Shown one piece after another: positions 32,401-47,400 of a stretch of DNA of 64,000 nt. Origin of the DNA: Girardinichthys multiradiatus (Eukaryota > Chordata > Actinopteri > Cyprinodontiformes > Goodeidae); assembly GCF_021462225.1 (NCBI RefSeq), contig NC_061818.1, positions 22,579,978 to 22,643,977 of the forward strand, written 5' to 3'. The notes under the pieces are model-generated. The model had not been told where the DNA came from, searched no databases, and saw nothing but the letters and a program-made list of their open reading frames with translations. Position 1 is the stretch's first letter. Every line of letters begins with the position of its first letter. The position numbers were made by a program, and so were the translations under genes.

Positions 32401-35400
32401 CTAAAATACACTGCTCAAAAAAAATAAAGGGAACACTCAAATAACACATCCTAGATCTGAATGAATGAAATATTCTCATTGAATACTTTCTTCTGTACAA
32501 AGTTGAATGTGCTGACAACAAAATCACACAAAAATCATCAATGGAAATCAAATTTATTAACCAATGGAGGCCTGGATTTGCAGTCACACACGAAATTAAA
32601 GTGGAAAACACACTACAGGCTGATCCAACTTTGATGTAATGTCCTTAAAACAAGTCAAAATGAGGCTCAGTATTGTGTGTGGCCTCCATGTGCCTGTATG
32701 ACCTCTCTACAACACCTGGACATGCTCCTGATGATACAGCGGATGGTCTCCTGAGGGATCTCCTCTCAGACCTGGACTAAAGCATCCGCCAACTCCTGGA
32801 CAGTCTGTGGTGCAACGTGACGTTGGTGGATGGAGCGAGACATGATGTCCCAGATGTGCTCAATCAGATTCAGGTCTGGGGAACGGGCGGGCCAGTCCAT
32901 AGCTTCAATGTCTTCATCTTGCAGGAACTGCTGACACACTCCAGCCACATGAGGTCTAGCATTGTCCTGCCTTAGGAGGAACCCAGGGCCAACCGCACCA
33001 GCATATGGTCTCACAAGGAGTCTGAGGATCTCATCTCAGTACCTAATGGCAGTCAGGCTACCTCTGGCGAGCACATGGAGGGCCATGCAGCTCTCCAAAG
33101 AAATGCCACCCCACACCATTACTGACCCACTGCCACACCGGTCATGCTGAAGGATGTTGCAGGCAGCAGATCGCTCTCCACGGTGTCTCCAGACTCTGTC
33201 ACGTCTGTCACATGTGCTCATTGTGAACCTGCTTTCATCTGTGAAGAGCACAGAGTGCCAGTGGTGAATTTGCCAATCCTGGTGTTCTCTGGCAAATGCC
33301 AAGCGTCCTGCACGGTGTTGGGCTGTGAGCACAACCCCCATTTGTGGACGTCGGGCCCTCATACCATCCTCATGGAGTCGGTTTCTAACCGTTTGTGCAG
33401 ACACATGCACATTAATGGCCTGCTGGAGGTCATTTTGCAGAGCTCTGGCAGTGCTCCTCCTGTTCCTCCTTGCACAAAGGCAGAGGTAGCGGTCCTGCTG
33501 CTGGGTTGTTGCCCTCCTACGGCCTCCTCCACGTCTCCTGGTGTACTGGCCTGTCTCCTGGTAGCGCCTCCAGGCTCTGGACACTACGCTGACAGACACA
33601 GCAAACCTTCTTGCCACAGCTCGCATTGATGTGCCATCCTGGATGAGCTGCACTACCTGAGCCACTTGTGTGGGTTGTAGAGTCCGTCTCATGCTACCAC
33701 GAGTGTGAAAGCACCACCAACATTCAAAAGTGACTAAAACATCAGCCAGAAAGCATAGGTACTGAGAAGTGGTCTGTGGTCCCCACCTGCAGAACCACTC
33801 CTTTATTGCGTGTGTCTTGATAATCGCCAAAGATTTCCTCCTGTTGTCTTTTCCATTTGCACAACAGCTGTGAAATTGATTGTCAATCAGTGTTGCTTCC
33901 TAAGTGGACAGTTTGATTTACTTGGAGTTATATTGTGTTGTTTAAGTGTTCCCTTTATTTTGTTTGAGCAGTGTATATTGGGTTTAGTTATTTCTGAGTA
34001 AATCTGTTGATCGTTTCACTGAATCTGTCTCTCACCCCTCAGACTGTATCTTTATGCTGGTATCAGTTTAAAGGAAATTTAACACTATTTAGCTGACCGG
34101 TCTTATTGGAGGTTTCAGTGCATCTGTCTTTGGTAAGACCATAGTAGTATCGAGAAACAGACATTTTTTGACTAATCTTTTTTTATTTTATTATATAATG
34201 ACCATTGGTAATGCATTATGCAGAATCACAGATAGTCAATGAAAATTATACCCATTTTGTTTGCATTACATTCACATACATACATGAATCCCACTTAAAA
34301 CCTCAGGTATGAGAGGTATTGCTGCTGCAATTTTCCAGTTCAGACAGAATTCGGACGCTCAACATCTCTATTAAAGTCGTACATTTCTGGCATTACCATC
34401 TGAAGCCAATCTCCTGCAGAGCTGCGAGGCAGAGCCATTGTCACTGCTGTGTCAGACATAAACTGCGATTTAAAAAAAAAAGAATTTTCTGCAGCTCACT
34501 GTCTGTGACCGCCTAGTGCACATTTATGTCCTCATGTTGGATTGAAGGGTTCTGAACATAAATGATGACCGATGCTATTACATATGCGCCATCAAGCATT
34601 GATTGTAGCCATTAAACAAAGCCAACCCCTAAATAATTGCCCCATCTTCAGAACATGTTAAAGAAAATTGTACTGAGGATCACAGGGTGCAAGTTTTGGC
34701 TTTGTGTGATGATTTTTAAATAAATTATTTTTATTTTTCAACCTTACTGTCTCATTCTTACCATATTCTCTACATTAGAAAGAGAGAAAGACAATATCAC
34801 CTCCACGTGCCACTTGTTCATGTATGTAATAATGTTGAGACATGTTTTGTAATAGGACAGCACTATAGCTCCAATTGCTATTTTGGGTGTGGTTTGACAG
34901 TTTTAGTCACGTGTGCTAAAATGGAGCTGTGAAAACCTGCTCACTTGCAGACTTTTTGGTAAATCAACTCAAAAAGCAGTTGATTTACATATATTCTTCC
35001 CTTTATGAATGATCTTTTGCACATTTTTTTTTAATATACACTCAGGTTATCTTTAATTTTAAATTTTGCTTGCTTTATAAGATTTGAGTATAGCAATAAC
35101 AGGCAAAAACAATAAATTTGAAGTGGATAAAATATTTGCTTAAACTGCAGATTATTCTAACCAGTGCTCAGAGATTGCCGCTGAAGTCGCTCTGATTCTG
35201 ATACAGCCAAAAATAGATGAAACGGGACACTATTAAATTGTCTTATTTTAAGTATCACTTTTCAAAGCACAAGGGCACACGGTGTCATTACTACACTGCA
35301 GCTGAAACCAGGCCAGCCATTAACATCCAGTTACAGGCCTGCTGCGCCAGCAGTCCTCACCTGCAGTTTACCCAAAACTGAGCGAGTTTGACAAGCAGGG

Positions 35401-38400
35401 ACAGCAACCACAAACTGAGCCATCACTGACACAAAATATTTATTGACCTCAAGTAAAGAAAATATCATTTTGAAATGTAAAATGACTTGGATCGTTCGTG
35501 GCTCCAGCTGTAACATTTAGCCTGCAGGTGTGATGCAAATGGTCTGTGTGAAGAAATGATTTAATTCTTGCATTGCAGTTGGAAAATCTAACCTACTGCC
35601 TAATCTAGTGTTCTTCAGTGCCTGGAGGAAGTTTACATAAGAAATATTTGATTATCAAAATAACATCTATAGATTGTACTGCATCTTAAAATAGATTAAT
35701 ATATTTTTAACAGATTTGACTGCAGGAATTAGGCTTTTTGTAATAATTAAGGTCAATGGAGTCACCCCTAACTATAAATCTGCACAGTGATAGTAGAAGG
35801 TAATTAGCACATGACTAATGAACATATCCCTACAGACATACTTTATTGATGCTATATTGGAAATACTGTATCTATAACTACTGTTATTGAATAGCCTATT
35901 GGTCCTCTTGTATTTCAGGGTTGTTTAAGGATTAGAAAGAGACGGTGCCATTTTAAATCAAAACCTGCTATTCGGTTGCTGTGTTCACTCATTACAGCTT
36001 TATGCACCTTGTGATGTCATGATATTGCCATCATTATTTGGCATTGCATGTTTTTTCTTTAAGGTGTTTTGTTATAATTGGTCCTGGTATCAGATATGCC
36101 TACTTGTGTAATGCTGAAGTCTATACAGGAGGCATTTCCTGGGAAATGCATTTTGCTTACACTGAAATTTTGTTAAAAGTCGAATATGATAAAATTCATG
36201 CTTTGCTCTGCCTCTATAAAGATACTTTTATTTATGTAATTCTTTTCAGAGTTAAATTATATGGACAGCCGTTAACAAGTTCTGTGTTATGTGCGCAGAC
36301 ATTGGAGAGTAAATGGAAATTAATTTACTATTTTTAGGTTTTCCACAGTGTATAGTTTGGAATTGGTGTTTTGGACAAGCCAATTATTAGAATGAGACTC
36401 TTTATTAGTAGATAGTGAGCCATGCTTGACTCAGATGAGTAGCAGGGATTTGATTTTTATCCATGCTACAGTGCTCTGTTATTTGCTAGACGAGGAGTGT
36501 CACACTCCAATCCGCAACCCACCTAAATCAGATGGCTGAATCACCTCCTCATGCAATCTAGAGTTCTGCTAATGGCTTTGTTATGTGGTTCAAGCGTAAA
36601 AGTTGCAGGACACCAACCTTCAAAGACTGAGGTTTACCACCTGTATGCAAGATAGTCTGACCTGATGTGTCTATAGCATGCATTCCTTACTTGTTCACAA
36701 TTCAGAACTTCCACAGAATGATTTATGGTGTTTAAGAGAATAGGAGAACCATCGTGGATGTTTTCTCTGCTTTTCTTTTCATAAGGACTCCAGGTTCAGT
36801 GTTTTATTTAACTTTTTTTCCACCGGTTCTCCTTCCATGCGGTTTGAATATCCAGCGTCTATTGTGTGTCGGTTTTAAATATTAAATATATATATTTTCC
36901 TTATTATTATTTAATATTTCCAATGTTTAAACTGTTGGTAATGGCACATTTAGGTTCATGACAATCAATGCTCAGAATTTGATGCTTTTTAGATTGTTGG
37001 GCCCTGATTGGCGACCGGCATGTTATAAACTCAAATCTGATCATTTTCTGATTGGTGAAGGCACCTTTGTTGGCGTGTTTCCCATGCGGATTTCTGCTCT
37101 GCACAGCTTCGTTCCAGTTCCCTGCTAATAAAAGCGGGCAATGTTAAAAAGCCTCTGGCTGCAGAAAAAAGCAGCTGTCTTGTGCTTTGGCTTACCTACG
37201 TGCCGCCCACCACAGTTCAGAGGCCATTTTGACTCATCCCTTCTGAGCCTGCAAACAGCAGCACCCCTGGTGCTCCACTAATGACAGCATCATCATGTTG
37301 CAGTAGAGCAGATGCGGCGCTCATTTCCCCTCATTTGGGCCAAGACATGGTGAGAGGAGTGTTTTGATCATAGTGAGTGCAGAGCTGACTACAGGATAGC
37401 AGGGCATGATGGGGGCGTTAAAAGAGCAGGGCCTCAAAACCGTAAATTGGCCCATTATTTTCTGTAAATAACAGTGAGCACAACAGTTCCAGTGAGACTT
37501 TTAGACCATAGATATTTTGTTTTAGTTAATTTTTTTCATTGCCATCCAAAAGGCATAATAATGCAGCATTCTTGAATATTTGTTCTATTTTAATTGTAAT
37601 ATTTCACTCATTGTGGGTCCGATTCCAGCTTCCTCCTGCCATGTGTCAATGTGCCTGTGGGCAAGGCACTTAACCTCAAGTTGCCTACCGATCTGCGTAT
37701 CGGTGTATGAATGTGTGAATGTTAGCAAGTGCGATTGGGTGAATGTGGCTCTAGTGTAAAGCGCTTTGAGTGGTCTGTATGACTGGAAAGGCGCTGTATA
37801 AATTCAGTCCATTTACCATTTTTACCATAAATCCAAACCCTCCTGTTTCTATTTAGTCTTGATGCAGCTTTTTCTGGCTGGATTTAGATGGACATGTGCT
37901 CAGTCAGGTAAAATATAAACTGCTGGTGCATTGCACACGTTTAGATTGCTTGTCTGCGTATTTATTACCAACACCTCAGCTGGAACATTACATCCGTTTG
38001 TCAGTGCTGAGTGAAATGAGGGCTAGCTGGATGTTTTTCAGCACCTGACAGTTGTTCAATTCGCTCCATTAACTCCACATTGTGACGGTACCCAAACATC
38101 CTGTCACCCGAATGTTGTCTTTTTCCAGTGTCTCTCATCATTGAAAGAAACAAATTAAAATTTCGCAACATCTTTATTTGCTTTCTGACTGCATTCGGAC
38201 TTCATTACCACTTGCAGTTTAATAGAAAATGTTTTTGGTGCATTATTTGTTTAGCATTGCACTCCATTTTTTGCTTGCTATGAGACTACTTTTATGCAGG
38301 CATCAAGTTGTGCTTGTCCTGCTTTGACAGCAGATCATTTAATGTAATTGTCTATATTCTACTCATAGCTTGCTTTAAAAAACCTTGGTTTTGTGACTCC

Positions 38401-41400
38401 AGCAGGAGTTTGCTCATAGTTATTTTGGTTTGATCAAAGATGAGAATCTGTTAAATTGCATGAGTCAACTTCCTGAAACTGCAAGTAGAACCATAATTAA
38501 GGGAAATATGAGTAATAAGAAATCTTTTAGAAAACATTAGCCAATAAGTCAGAAATCATACATGAGATTTGTTATCATTTTGGTAGTTTATTAAAAAAAA
38601 AGGGCCAACATTGATACCTAATTGTTAATCACAGACATGCCCCAATCCAGATAGACGGATATAGATGTAGAAATATAAATAGATTTATATCACCATGACA
38701 CTGGCAATAATTTTAATGCTAAATATGATTGCATTACAGTTTACAAACCTAATTGTGTTGCTCTTGACAACCAGGCAGTGCATTTATATGGTGCATTCAC
38801 TGACTGGAAAAATATCAGATTTTTTAGTTTCTGACCAGCTGATCCCCGGTTAGGGTGTGTCAGGGTGGATATTGATGACGTTCGGTCACCGGTCATTTTA
38901 TCTGGACATCTCTTTAAATCTGGACATTAAAATGAGCTATTTATACAGCTATGACCTATTAAAAGACTTGATAATGTGGGTACATTATTCCTATTGAAGG
39001 AAAGGCAATTACTTACCCTATCAAATGAAAACCGCAACTATTATTGCTTTGTAATTTTTTGGTGGTTTGTTTTTTTTCTGTTGCAATGACAGTGCCATGC
39101 AACATTTAGCAATCATGATGCCAGAATAAACAGCACTGTGCTCACTGCTAACTGCACCCTTTCATCATAGCGAGTGGACGGGATGTCAGAGACAGTTTTG
39201 TTGTTAATGTTGTGAGATTTTGTGATTTTACACCTAGCTTTAGAGTGCGAACACAGGGGCCCCTCTGACTTGTCACTTTAGAAAACATCTCCTCACAGAG
39301 CTTCTATCAGGCTTCCTACAATACTTAGGTGTGAATGTTCTCGTCTTAGAAGTCGTTTTGGGTAAAGGTCTTTATCCCTCTTAGTCATCTGTGGGAAAAC
39401 GCTTGAATCTGCTGCGTAAAACCTGGATTATTTTGCTTAACACACCACTGAGCTTGTTTTCCTTTCTATTATATTGGTATTATTGAAATGAAGGCTTTAA
39501 AAGGAGCTCAAAACTCATTTTATTATGTTGTGAAGGACATATTTAGCTTATTTTGATTTTTTGTTTTTAAGGTTGACCAAACAAGAAGGGGGAAAAAATA
39601 AAAGGAACAGCAAAATGCGTCATTGTCGGTGCGTCATGGTGGTGCTCAGTAGGTCCACTTCTTATAGAATTACCCGAGACGTGTGTGAATGCCAGGTGTG
39701 AACAGGGCATGTGTTAGCGATTGCCTGTAAGCTGATTCTAGGCCTAACTCCTGATAATAGTCTATCCTGTTGATGTGAAGATGACGTTATCAATATTGAA
39801 ATGTAAACTAACAGTTATGGTGGCATTGTTAAAACAGATTCTGCAGCTATGATTGTTCAGATTTTTTAATGCAAAGTGCAAACATTTGATTTGAGAAAAC
39901 TACACATTTAAAAACACCACTGTTGTTTGATCATCACTGATAATTAAACAGGAACGGTTTGTGTTTGGTCCTGCTGGCTGAACTGTTTAGCATAGCGTGC
40001 CTGCCTGTTGTACGGCAGGAATCCCATTGAGTGCTTGTAAAACAGCAGGAGGTCAGAGGATCCAGGGAAAACGGTCATAAACCGCCTTCATTACCTGCAG
40101 CATTCAAACTTTTGTCTAATTCTCCTTCAACCAGTCCCTGCCACTTTCTGTCTCATTCACATATATATTCACAGTTGTTCTGTAATAACAAGATGACTTT
40201 AGCAAAATAAATGTGAAAACTGCGCCGGCATAGCATGGCTAGGGAGGAAACCACTCTCAAGGTTCCTTTTTTATGTTAACATAGAAAGTATTTCAGTGGA
40301 AGACATCGCTGTACGTTCCTATAGATGTGAAGCCTGCTGTTCTTGCAGTTCTGCAGAGCCATATATTTATCTACAGCTTTTTCTTTTAAACCGCAGGCAT
40401 TGTTTTTCTGAGCTCGGGAAGCTGGTTGCTATATTATAGAAGCATGTTTTTACTGGGCGTTATAAAGGGGACAGGATTTCCTCTGTAAAGTCTGCACAAT
40501 CCTCACCATTCACAGGTCCAGGGAGAGCACACCGGGTTCAGGTTTTTCTGTTGAAGCTCAATTGATTTTTGCCTCATATTCATTATATACAAAGTTTAAA
40601 ACTAACGGGTAATAAAATGTGTAGATACTTGCCAGAAGAAGTAACACGCTGAATCTGAAACATCAGCTTCCATATTTGTCCCATTCTAACTTCCTTCCCA
40701 CCTACTGAGCCTCTGAACGTTAATGATGCCATCTACAAAGACCTGTCTCTTTAGTGAATGGGTTATTTTTGTGTTTGCAACCATCACTGAACAACAAACG
40801 TGTTCTGTTAGGAAAAAAATCCTGTCTAAAATGAGTGAGGAGCTGTCTCAGATCCAGGTTCTGGGCATGTGTGTGACGATGGAAAGACGTTACCACAAAT
40901 ACTCTCAAACTCCTATAAGACTAAGAATTTGAACTGATTTCTTTGCAATTTTAACAGTGTATCCTGGTTCCTTACAAATGAAAAGAAATATAGAGTAAAA
41001 AGAAATGAATGATTTGGAAAAAAAGGTGTTGGAGTGGTTCAAAGGCATTAACACGGTTTCTACTTTAATAGAAAATGCAAATTCTAGCTAATATAGATTT
41101 CCTTTTTTTTTTACCTATGCAGGTCCTTCTCAAAAAATTAGCATATTGTGATAAAGTTCATTATTTTCTATAATGTAATGATGAAAATTTTACATTCATA
41201 TATTTTAGATTCATCGCACACTAACTGAAATATTTCAGGTCTTTTATTGTCTTAATATGGATGATTTTGGCATACAGCTCATGAAAACCCAAAATTCCTA
41301 TCTCACAAAATTAGCATAGTTCATCCGACCAATAAAAGAAAAGTGTTTTTAATACAAAAAACGTCGACCTTCAAATAATCATGTACAGTTATGCACTCAA

Positions 41401-44400
41401 TACTTGGTCGGGAATCCTTTTGCAGAAATGACTGCTTCAATGCGGCGTGGCATGGAGGCAATCAGCCTGTGGCACTGTTGAGGTCTTATGGAGGCCCAGG
41501 ATGCTTCGATAGCGGCCTTTAGCTCATCCAGAGTGTTGGGTCTTGAGTCTCTCGACGTTCTCTTCACAATATCCCACAGATTCTCTATGGGGTTCAGGTC
41601 AGGAGAGTTGGCAGGCCAATTGAGCATAGTGATACCATGGTCAGTAAACCATTTACCAGTGGTTTTGGCACTGTGAGCAGGTGCCAGGTCGTGCTGAAAA
41701 AGAAATCTTCATCTCCATAAAGCTTTTCAGCAGATGGAAGCATGAAGTGCTCCAAAATCTCCTGATAGCTAGCTGCATTGACCCTGCCCTTGATAAAACA
41801 CAGTGGACCAACACCAGCAGCTGACACGGCACCCCAGACCATCACTGACTGTGGGTACTTGACACTGGACTTCTGGCATTTTGGCATTTCCTTCTCCCCA
41901 GTCTTCCTCCAGACTCTGGCACCTTGATTTCTGAATGACATGCAGAATTTGCTTTCATCCGAAAAAAGTACTTTGGACCACTGAGCAACAGTCCAGTGCT
42001 GCTTCTCTGTAGCCCAGGTCAGGCGCTTCTGCCGCTGTTTCTGGTTCAAAAGTGGCTTGACCTGGGGAATGCGGCACCTGTAGCCCATTTCCTGCACACG
42101 CCTGTGCACGGTGGCTCTGGATGTTTCTACTCCAGACTCAGTCCACTGCTTCCGCAGGTCCCCCAAGGTCTGGAATCGGCCCTTCTCCACAATCTTCCTC
42201 AGGGTCCGGTCACTTCTTCTCGTTGTGCAGCGTTTTCCGCCACACTTTTTCCTTCCCACAGACTTCCCACTGAGGTGCCTTGATACAGCACTCTGGGAAC
42301 AGCCTATTCGTTCAGAAATTTCTTTCTGTGTCTTACCCTCTTGCTTGAGGGTGTCAATAGTGGCCTTCTGGACAGCAGTCAGGTCGGCAGTCTTACCCAT
42401 GATTGGGGTTTTGAGTGATGAACCAGGCTGGGAGTTTTAAAGGCCTCAGGAATCTTTTGCAGGTGTTTAGAGTTAACTCGTTGATTCAGATGATTAGGTT
42501 CATAGCTCGTTTAGAGACCCTTTTAATAATATGCTAATTTTGTGAGATAGGAATTTTGGGTTTTCATGAGCTGTATGCCAAAATCATCCGTATTAAGACA
42601 ATGAAAGACCTGAAATATTTCAGTTAGTGTGCAATGAATCTAAAATATATGAATGTTAAATTTTCATCATGACATTATGGAAAATAATGAACTTTATCAC
42701 AATATGCTAATTGTTTGAGAAGGACCTGTATATATCAGAAGAAATGTACAAAACCTTTCACTGATTTTTATTAAACTCATAAAGTGTATCAAAGTATGGT
42801 TGCTTGGTGTGTTTATAGACCAAAACTGGAGATTTTCCAGACATGATCCATTTAGTAAAACTGGCAGATCCTGATCTATTACTGGGTAATTTCCTAAAAC
42901 TGATGGTGAATCTAGGTTCTCCTTAACAATCATTCACAGCGAAGGATAGACTTCCTCTCTGTCTGTGTCCAGTCCTCCAAGATCCTCAGATAGCCTTCTG
43001 TTTAGGGGAAGGCAGCTGAAACACAACTCTTTAGATTTAGCACGGATCAAGGCAAAGCACTCAGCTCATGATAGAGCTAAACTACGCAGTCTCAAAGTCT
43101 GAAAAAGTCCATCCATCCATCCATCCATCCAATTAATTAATAAAATTAATTACAAGTTATACCTAGTAATTAGTGAAGCATTAAGGTGGATCACAGCTCA
43201 CCTGCCTTACAAATCTCATCATCCACTGCCCAATGGTGAAACAAATCAGTTTTACTCAATATGTTATTTTTCAAGTAAGTACCTCTTGCCCTGTGCTGTG
43301 TCCTTGAGAGTCCACCTCTTAGTCAAAGAGACCTGTGGTCAACAGGGAGGTAAACACTGAGCAAAGTGAAGCTGCTCTGCTTACTCAGGTAGAAAATCCC
43401 CTTGAGGTTGTGCTTTTAATTGAATAAGATGTCTCTAGAGAAACATGATCTTGCTTTTAGCACCAGCCTTTACACTCTACCAGAGCTTGTCTCATGACTC
43501 AGTTTGATGCATACATCCATTTAACTTCTTGTCTTGCTTAATGATAGATAAGTACAGCAGAGCATTTCGATTGCAGATGTGACCTTGCATTTTCCATGAT
43601 CTTCAACTGAGCTCTCGAGAGATAAAATCAGACTGTAGATGGTTAGAATTTGTAGCTTGAGTGGAGTTTGGACAGCTTGCACATTCATATTTACTGAGCC
43701 TTTTAAAGGTGCTGCAGCAGCTCTGTCCAGTATCACTTGAAATGTCCCAGCTGTGTGGGATTCATTGACTAACTGGCAGGATTGATTTCATCTTCTCACT
43801 CTGTTACAGCTACACAGCTACTATAGCCTGTGAGACTGATTAGGTACTGAGGTGATAGTCGTAACTTTATTGTAGCAAATTTGTAAATGTGTGTTTTGTC
43901 CACGCCTTCAAATCTTTCCACCTTTTTTCTGTGATAGCGTCAAACTTGAAAGTATTAGTCAGGATCTGATTTTCTAAACCAAAACAAAGTAGTTGGTAAT
44001 TGAGCGGAAGGAAACGGATACAAAGTTTTCAATGTTTTTAATTTGTTATAACCATGAATGACTGAATTAAAGCAAACCTATTCGTGTTTTATCCTTCCTT
44101 GCAGGTGCCCTCACAGTCGGCCTTGTCCGGCAGTGTCAGACCATACACGGACGGGAGCGGACCTGCATCCCGCCGCGGCTGCCCCCTGAGTGGGTCACTA
44201 CTCTCTTCTTCATCATCATGGGCATCATATCCCTCACAGTCACCTGCGGACTGCTAGTTGTGTCGCATTGGCACCGAGAAGCCACCAAATATGCCCGCTG
44301 GATTGCCTTCACTGGCAGTAAGCGAATAAAACAATTACATTCATCCTGAATGAAAATGTTTTGTAAACTAGTCGAAGTTTAATTACTTTAGAAAATGTAT

Positions 44401-47400
44401 GCATGTATGTACTCCAGATTGTATAAGCAGATTCATAGAGGAATGCAGCTTGTTTGGTGCTTGAGTAGATGGACAATATAACCACAGCCCTCCCTCTTTG
44501 CCTTCAACCTTGTAGCTTCTCCTCTCCTCTCCTTTTTTTTTTTTTTTTCCAGACAAGATTTCTGTATAGATGCACTTGCAGCTCTCCACAATAACTCACC
44601 TGTCACATGCATTGTGCCTGGCTGGTTTCACAAAGCTGTGTGGGTTGATGTGATGTGATTGGCCAGTCAGCTGAGGGTAGCAGCAGCGTGGAGCACACTC
44701 CCACAGATGGATCCGTGGTATGCAAAGCCACAATGGCTCACATTATTGTCTGAAAGCTGGAAGCATTTTTAAAAAAATGGCTCAGACACAAAAAGGAAAA
44801 ACAGCCTCGGGAATTGCCAGATCTTGTGCAGATTTATATTTTTTTCAACCTGGTAAACTACAACTCCTCCAAATCCCAGGTTCCAGGCACTGAGGACACC
44901 TCAGAGAAACTCAAAGGGAAAATAAAAACAAGTGATGGATGTTGCAGCTGAGAGCTTTTGCACCTGTTCCCATCTCATCTGATTCTGCTCAGATACAGCA
45001 GAATTAGGTCTGACTGAGCACCTGTAGCAGTGGTTGCCAACTACACTGTCCAAAGGTTTCAGATGCATCCCTGGTCAAACGCACCACATTTAAATGGTTG
45101 ATTTACCCTCTCATCATACCAAAATCTTGTTGGACCTGACAGACATGCAAACGTCTCTTACATTTTCGGTCCATTTCCCTTATTGTTTCTCTCATTGGTA
45201 AATGCAAAATCAGACAAGAAGGTGATTATAACCTACTGGTTTGTAGGCTGTTTACTATTGGAGAGGAACTGTGAGTTACTTTATTCCAGTGGATTTTGGC
45301 ATATATTTTGTTGTTGTAGTCTCCTTGCATGATACCGCCTTAAAACAAGCCTCCTTTTTTATTCATCTTCAGCTCCTGATCATATTTGTCTTTTTTGACA
45401 AGTTGCTACCACCTTTTAAACTGCAGTTGTATTATTTATTTGTTGTGGACAGACACCATCACTGCAGCCACACAATTACGGGGCATACAATCGCCTAGAG
45501 GAGACAATTAAACCTCACAGACAAGTACAGATGACAAAGTTTGTTGAGTGGGTGTCTGACTACATGAAAAGCCTAAATTGCTCTTTTCTGTTATTATGAT
45601 TTGTTTTCTCTTTAGATGTGTTGTCAAAAAATTCTACAAGACCGATGACGGTCATTCAGAATCAGCTTTATTAATATCTTGCAAGAGAGAAGGGTTTTTA
45701 CAGCATTGGACATGTTCTGCCAAATCATTCTGACTAGACAAAGCAAAAGTTATAACAGCTTCAACAGCTTTCAATGTTATTCTCATGGGACCCAGACTGG
45801 GTTTTGAGCTTTTGGCCAGACTTCTTCTGAGTTTCGTTCTGGTGGAAACTCTCATGCTGTCGTTCGCAGCAGGCAGGCGGGTGGACTCTCCCTTTCCAGG
45901 CCAGGTGGGCTTCACTCTACTCTGATGGAGTGAAGCCGTGGGGAGGGCAGGTGTCCAGGGAGCGCTCAAATCGCTCTGTGTGTGTGTGTGTGTTCTTGTA
46001 CTTGTTGCTGAGTGAGAACCATTTTTCGTATTTTTATCGCAAAGTGAGGACATTTTGATAAAGTGAGGACATTTTCCTGGTCCTCACTTTTTCAAATTCC
46101 ATTCTTGGGACAGAGGTTAGGTTTAGGACTAGGGTATGAATTGAGTTATTGTTAGGGTTAGGGTTAGGTATTAACTGGTTAGGGTTAGTGTTAGGGTCAG
46201 GGTTAGGCACTAAAAATCAAGGAAAATGAATGGAAGTCAATGGAAGTAACCGAAAAGTCCTCATAAAGGTAGTAAAACACAGATGTGTGTGTGTGTGTGT
46301 TCCTGTCTTGGCATCAGAGTGGGAACCATTTTCCCGATTTCACCATCAAATTGAGGACCGAAATTGTACCAAAGTGAGGACATTTTGCTGGTCCTCATGA
46401 CCTATTTTGCTAACGGTTAGGTTTAGGACTAAGATGTGAATTGAGTTTATGTTAAGGTTAGGGTTAGGCATGCACTGGTAATGGTTAGGTTTAGGGTTAT
46501 TGTCAGGGTTAGGGCATAGAAAGGGTTGAAAATGACTGAAAATCAATGGAAGTCAATGGGAGTCAACACATGGTCCTCACTACATATAGCAAAACAAGAG
46601 TGTGTGTGTGTGTGTGTGAGGCAGTGAAAAAGGTTTAGTACATGGTTCAGATTTGTCACAAACAAAGTTAGTTACTTGTCCACATACATTACAGACCAAA
46701 AGTTTGGACACACCTTCTCATTCAAAGAGTTGTCTTTATTTTCATGACTATGAATATTGTAGCTTCACACTGAAGGCATCAAAACTATGAATTAACAAAT
46801 GTGGAATTATATACTGAACAAAAAAGTGTGAAACAACTGAAAATATGTCTTATATTCTAGGTTCCTTTTGCTTTGATTACTGCTCCGCACACTCTTGGCA
46901 TTCTGTTGATGAGCTTCAAGAGGTAGTCACCTGAAATGGTTTTCCAACAGTCTTGAAGGATTTCCCAGAGATGCTTAGCACTTGTTTGCCCTTTTGTCTT
47001 CACTCTGCAGTCCAGCTCACCCCAAACCATCTCGACTGGGTTCAGATCCGGTGACTGTGGAGGCCAGGTCATCTGGCGCAGCACCCCATCACTCTCCTTC
47101 TTGGTCAAATAACCCTTACACAGCCTGGAGGTGTGTTTGGGGTCATTGTCCTGTTGAAAAATAAATGATGGTCCAACTAAATGCAAACCGGATGGAATAG
47201 CATGCCGCTGCAAGATGCTGTGGTAGCCATGCTGGTTCAGTATGCCTTCAATTTTGAATAAATCCCCAACAGTGTCACCAGCAAAGCAACCCCACACCAT
47301 CACACCTCCTCCTCCATGCTTCACGGTGGGAACCAGGCATGTAGAGTCCATCCGTTCACCTCTTCTGCGCCGCACAAAGACACGGTGGTTGGAACCAAAG

